A stretch of 64,000 nt of DNA from Ancistrus triradiatus. Lineage: Eukaryota; Chordata; Actinopteri; Siluriformes; Loricariidae. The notes beneath the pieces are model-generated. The model was not told where the DNA came from. It ran no database searches and was given only the letters and a program-made list of their open reading frames with translations. The position numbers and the translations under genes were made by a program. This document shows positions 60,306 to 64,000 of this stretch, one piece after another. The stretch covers positions 166,001 to 230,000 of the forward strand of contig JAJAGP010000214.1 in NCBI GenBank assembly GCA_025084515.1, given 5' to 3'. Position 1 is the stretch's first letter, and each line of letters begins with the position of its first letter.

Positions 60306-62499
60306 TGATGTCAGGGTCCGCTCTCTGCACTCGTTTTGTTTTTCTTTCGTCCTCCACACGTGCCTTTGTTTACTTTTTGGCGTTCGTGTTCTCCATGTGC
60401 GTTTGTTTTTGTTTGGCGTGCAGCGTACTTTTGGAGTGCTGTGCTTTCCCCACAGATGGATTGGCTGCCTCTCGCTACATCATTTCTCCGCCCCCACAAT
60501 CATGCAGACCCGCACCCCTACTTCCTGCCTGGTACCACGCGCACCGTGGAAGCCCTCGAGGACTCGGGGGCAGTTTGATGGACCAGAACCTTGCTCAGGA
60601 ATTGGGGACACTTTTAGAGGCATTGGAGACCCCGAGGTGGGCTTGTGTGTTGGATGGCAAGCTCCTGGTCCACATAAGTCACCGGACGCTCCCCATTCCT
60701 CTCGTGCTTTCTGGGAATCAGCATGAGGTACTCACATTTTCGGTCGTTCAGACCCCCTAGACCCTCCTGGTCCTCGGATTTCCTTGGCTGTCCCTCCATA
60801 ACCCCACTATAGACTGGTTGCCTACCAGCTACCTATACCACTCATTCCAAGCTGAAAGGGACGTTATGGAGGAGTACATCCGTGAATGTCTGTCATCAGG
60901 CCTCTTCATGCCCCCCTCCTCTCCACTCGGACCCAGGCTTTTCTTCGTGTGCAAGAAGGGTGGATCCCTCTGCCCTTGCATTGACTTTTGTGGACTCAGC
61001 GCCATCACCAAGTGCAACAGGTAACCCCTTCCATTAATTAACTCTGCTTTTGATCTCCTCTAGGGGGTCTCCATATTCTCAAAGTTGGACCTACGTTATG
61101 CGTACCATCTTGTCCGCATCAAGAAGGGTGATGAGTGGAAGATTCTATTTAACACCCCGCTGGGCCACTTCTAGTATAAGGTCATGCCCTTTGTGCTTAC
61201 TAACACTCCTTCTGTGTTCCAGGCTTGATGTGCTGAGAGATTACCTCAATCGTTTCATCTTCTTCTATGTAGATGATATTCTGATTTTTTTCTCGCTCCA
61301 AGGAGGACCATGTCCACCAAGTCCACCAGGTCCTCACCCGTCTGCTCGAGAACAAACTGTTCGCCGTTCACATGGACACCATCCCCTTCCTGGGGTTTAT
61401 AATCCAACGGGGAAGCATTCAAGTGGATCCGGTCAAGATCAAGTCAGTGGCAGAGTGGCCCATCCCCCCGGGGTGGAAGGAGCTACAACACTTTCTGGGG
61501 TTTGCTAATTTCTATTGATGCTTTATTAGAGATTACAGCAAGGTGGTGGCCACTCTCACTCAGTTCACCTCTACCAAGTCTCCCTTTAGGTGGACACCTG
61601 AAGCGGACAAGGCCGTCCGGCACCTCAAGGAACTGTTCACCACTGCCCCGGTCCTCGTCCAGCCCCACGCCAGGAGGAAATTCATTGTGGAGGTAGATGC
61701 GTTGGACTGTGGAGTGGACTGGGGCCGTTCTCCCAACATGTGGAGGCCGACAATAAGCTGGCCCTTGAGGAGTGGAGGCACTGGCTTGAGGGAGCAGAGC
61801 AGCCATTTGTGGTATGGACTGACCACAAGAATCTGGCATATATCCAGTCCGCCAAGAGACTCAATTCTCGTCAGGCCAGGTGGGCTCTCTTCTTTTGTCG
61901 TTTAAATTTTACCCTGGTTAACCCTGGTTCTAGCAACGTCAAGACAGATGCCCTCTCCCGCTTGTACTCCTCTGAGGGTCCGGAGGGTCCCGAGGACACC
62001 ATCCTTCCTCCAGACTGCCTGGTTGCCTGCCTCTCCTTGGAGGTAGAATGGACGGTTAAGGAGGCCAGCTAGCCTAGTATACCTTGTTTACCTGTTTATC
62101 ATGTTTAATCACGTTAGCTTAGCTTTACCCATTAGCATTGCTAGCTTCTGTTCATTTCTTTGGGCACTCATGCCAGGATTGTTTTTGCTGCGCTCACGCT
62201 CAGTTTTTGTTTCACTTCCAGCTGTTTCTGGAACCTGACTTCAGGCCATGATTCACCTCGGACCCTCACGTCATCTAGAACGTTCCGTTGCCTGGGAAGC
62301 CAGCCACAAGCTGCCGCCGCTCTTACCTTGGCTTTCGCCATTCAAGTTCTGGTTTCCTGAACTCACGCCTGATTTAACCCTCCCCCATTGGGCTCCTCGC
62401 TACGTAACTTACACTACTCGTCTAGATCCTAGTCTTCTGTTTGTTATGAATAAAATTTACCTTATATTTTACGCCTTGTCTGCCTGTCCCCATAACAGA
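60306..62499 (+). mobile_element. Ty3/Gypsy LTR retrotransposon, internally deleted
   Basis: Between the two halves of an older repeat lies a 2.2-kb retroelement. In order it holds an LTR-like 5' part, a protease remnant, reverse transcriptase, RNase H and a 3' LTR-like segment (about 62090-62499) that ends in 'ccccataaca', with a polyadenylation-type 'gaataaaat' near 62449. Gag and integrase are missing. The two LTR-like parts do not obviously align with each other, so the exact LTR limits are uncertain. Confidence 0.82.
60540..62072 (+). pseudogene. Ty3/Gypsy pol polyprotein remnant (protease, RT, RNase H)
   Basis: The gene copied the element's RNA into DNA. The aspartic protease motif DSGA is at 60561-60572, after which the frame shifts. 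The reverse transcriptase N-terminal part is at 60818-61024 and ends at a stop. Further RT pieces in shifted frames carry an intact YVDD catalytic box at 61266-61277. The thumb/connection region is around 61480-61700, and an RNase H piece at 61740-62000 includes VVWTDHKNLAYIQSAKRLN and the DALSRLY end typical of Gypsy RNase H. Several stops and indels, and the absence of gag and integrase, make it non-functional. Order PR-RT-RH fits Ty3/Gypsy. Confidence 0.9.
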
Positions 62500-63403
62500 T
62501 GAGGAAGTCGGCAGTGCGTGACACAGGGGAATGCAATAATTGTTTTGTTTTTCACTTTCAACACATTATTCAATAAATTACACGAAGTATTCAATGCTAT
62601 ATTAACAAAACATGTTTATGTTAATGTTTTCTCTCAACTGTAGTCTGATATAAGTGTTTTAAGGTACGCTGTGCACTTGATACTCATTTGTGCTCGATTT
62701 GGAACTCTACAGCACATGACAAAGGGAGTCATGATGGGAGTGATGAGCGCTGGGAAATGTAGTTAGGAAAAGTACAGCATTAACCAGGAACATGTACGTA
62801 TATACATTATATATTAAACTCCTCGGTTTACAATAAATTTACGATGGATAAATTTACAAATCCAAACTTACGATGGATTTGTCACTCATTATTTCACTGA
62901 TTTAGATTATAGTAAATTAAACTTAAAATGTTCTACTAGTGACTTACACTACTTTATTAACAGCACTTTCATTGTTCATTTACTGCACCTAATGACTGCC
63001 ACATTACTAATGACCTTATTAAGTGTTTGAGTGTAAAACAAAATGTGCTATTTGGTTGAATCTACAATGGCAAACAATTCAACTTCAAATAAAAACCAAA
63101 CATATATACCTTATATTAGGTATAATCTTTATACCTTTGATGTACCTATTAATTTTATGTGCATTATAACCTTAATACCTGTTCTCAGTGATACTGATTG
63201 GATAAAAGCAGGCCTGTTTAGATGTAATGTTTTTTCCATTATGAGGACTGTTAATTTTATAAATAATCCATATCAGTTGATGACTGAGCATACTGTGTGT
63301 TATTTATTATTGTTAGTAGTGAAGACAGAGACAGAAAGAGAGGGAGATGAATGGAGACGGTTTGGCTGGGATGAGCAATAAACCATCAGTGCACTTTGTG
63401 TGT

Positions 63404-63441
63404 GAGAGAGAGAGACTGAGAGAAAGTGAGAGAGAGAGAGA
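63404..63441. repeat. (GA)n-rich microsatellite
   Basis: Short GA runs interrupted by 'ctgagagaaagt'. A similar run lies at 57362-57389. Confidence 0.92.
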
Positions 63442-64000
63442 ATGCTTTATGTGCTTGTTGGCTGTTCTACAGAGCTGCAAATAGATCATGAGGTTAAAGA
63501 GCAATTTGTAACTTTCACTCTCGTTCATCACATTCAACTTCATGAATATTCCACACACTCTCTCTGCCACAGTTTACCTGTGTGTCTCTCAGTCGTTCAG
63601 TTTTCAGTCTATCACAGTCTTAGCTATATATAACTTACATTTTAGTTGTCATATTTAAGATTGTTGCCTGCAGAGAAGATTGTTGCCTGAAGGAATTAAC
63701 AAAACATTTCATTTAACAAATGCGGAATAATCCATTCACTAATGCTATAATGAAATGTATAAATCTGATATAATGTAAATGAAGGGTTACACAACGTCTG
63801 CAGTGCACAAACATAAACAGCGCACATTTATTCTCATTTTAACGCCTACAATTTATATTAAATGTGACACTAAAGTTTTTGTAAGAAATTAATGTATTGC
63901 AAATGAAAAGTTGCAGAAGTGTCTCAGTTTTTTTTCGGTATTTTGTTTCATCCAAAGGTTTCAATTATTTAGAATAAAACGTGTATATATACATTTATAA

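Larger units (their letters stand above)
60133..62882 (+). repeat. ACAGGTAYTC palindromic repeat interrupted by a retroelement
   Basis: The left part (60133-60305) has 'acaggtactccccgttttat', 'ccgataataaacataaatag' and 'attctgaattttgaattttc'. The right part (62500-62882) resumes with 'gatgaggaagtcggcagtgc', 'gtgatgagcgctgggaaatg' and 'caaacttacgatggatttgt'. Both are colinear with the reverse strand of the intact copy at 48360-48747. Confidence 0.78.
42977..64000 (-). other. 5' part of a long intron upstream of the Ig1 exon, open at the window edge
   Basis: The acceptor before 42976 is phase 1, so an upstream coding exon must exist, and none was recognised up to position 64000. The segment carries two minisatellites, a Gypsy remnant nested in an older repeat, SINEs and MITEs. 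Intervals with no element recognised include 42977-43790, 45000-46000, 47200-48350, 49277-50000, 51120-52380, 53790-54340, 57400-58080, 58730-59640 and 62890-64000. Confidence 0.75.

Noticed and set aside
60306..62499. Endogenous retrovirus
   Set aside because: The order and motifs fit a Ty3/Gypsy retrotransposon, there is no envelope-like gene, and the pol remnant resembles fish Gypsy elements rather than retroviruses.
63043..63381. 112-codon AT-rich open frame
   Set aside because: Composition is that of AT-rich intron, no family recognised, and no neighbouring exon.

Overview
The window is vertebrate genomic DNA, almost certainly from a ray-finned fish. Three exons with clean GT/AG splice sites, decayed teleost-type Tc1 elements, tRNA-derived SINEs with an L2-like tail, a Ty3/Gypsy pol remnant and abundant (CA)n/(GT)n tracts all fit this. 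A catfish or other otophysan is plausible, but this is only an impression. There are no bacterial-style genes, operons or CRISPR arrays.

The only host gene I can support is on the minus strand: part of a LAR-type receptor protein tyrosine phosphatase, best matching PTPRD. In transcription order the exons are 42831-42976 (first half of Ig1), 36768-36909 (second half of Ig1) and 2095-2283 (start of Ig2). Phases are 1-0, 0-1 and 1-1, and all junctions join in frame. The introns are about 5.9 kb and 34.5 kb. The signal-peptide exon lies beyond position 64000 and the rest of Ig2 lies before position 1. Nearly everything else is intron of this gene.

The introns hold layered mobile DNA. Tc1-like elements lie at 2840-3485, 18149-19748 (nearly full length, DD34E triad still readable), 32812-33756, 35343-36552, 40770-41555 and 41560-41890. 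Three short copies of a Tc1-type MITE lie at 3858-4433, 33908-34399 and 46833-47195. A pogo-like remnant is at 7774-8340 and hAT-type elements are at 10249-10790, 38116-38661 (perfect 8-bp target duplication) and 58340-58725. A Ty3/Gypsy fragment is at about 60306-62499. About nine copies of one tRNA-derived SINE and three copies of a second interspersed repeat are scattered through the window. Several insertions are nested, which gives relative ages.

Five large minisatellites stand out: 13195-14110 (about 32 bp), 28866-30575 (50 bp), 37108-38108 (30 bp), 43800-44985 (40 bp, with a 93-bp higher-order unit) and 52380-53790 (about 35 bp). The first and last share a core in opposite orientation although they lie 39 kb apart. 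Many open frames in these arrays are artefacts of repeat length.

I did not find an undescribed biological system. The observations most worth checking are the inverted-related minisatellite pair, the paralogous empty sites that show the nested insertions, a 92-bp hairpin next to a transposon end, and a CpG-rich island deep in the large intron.
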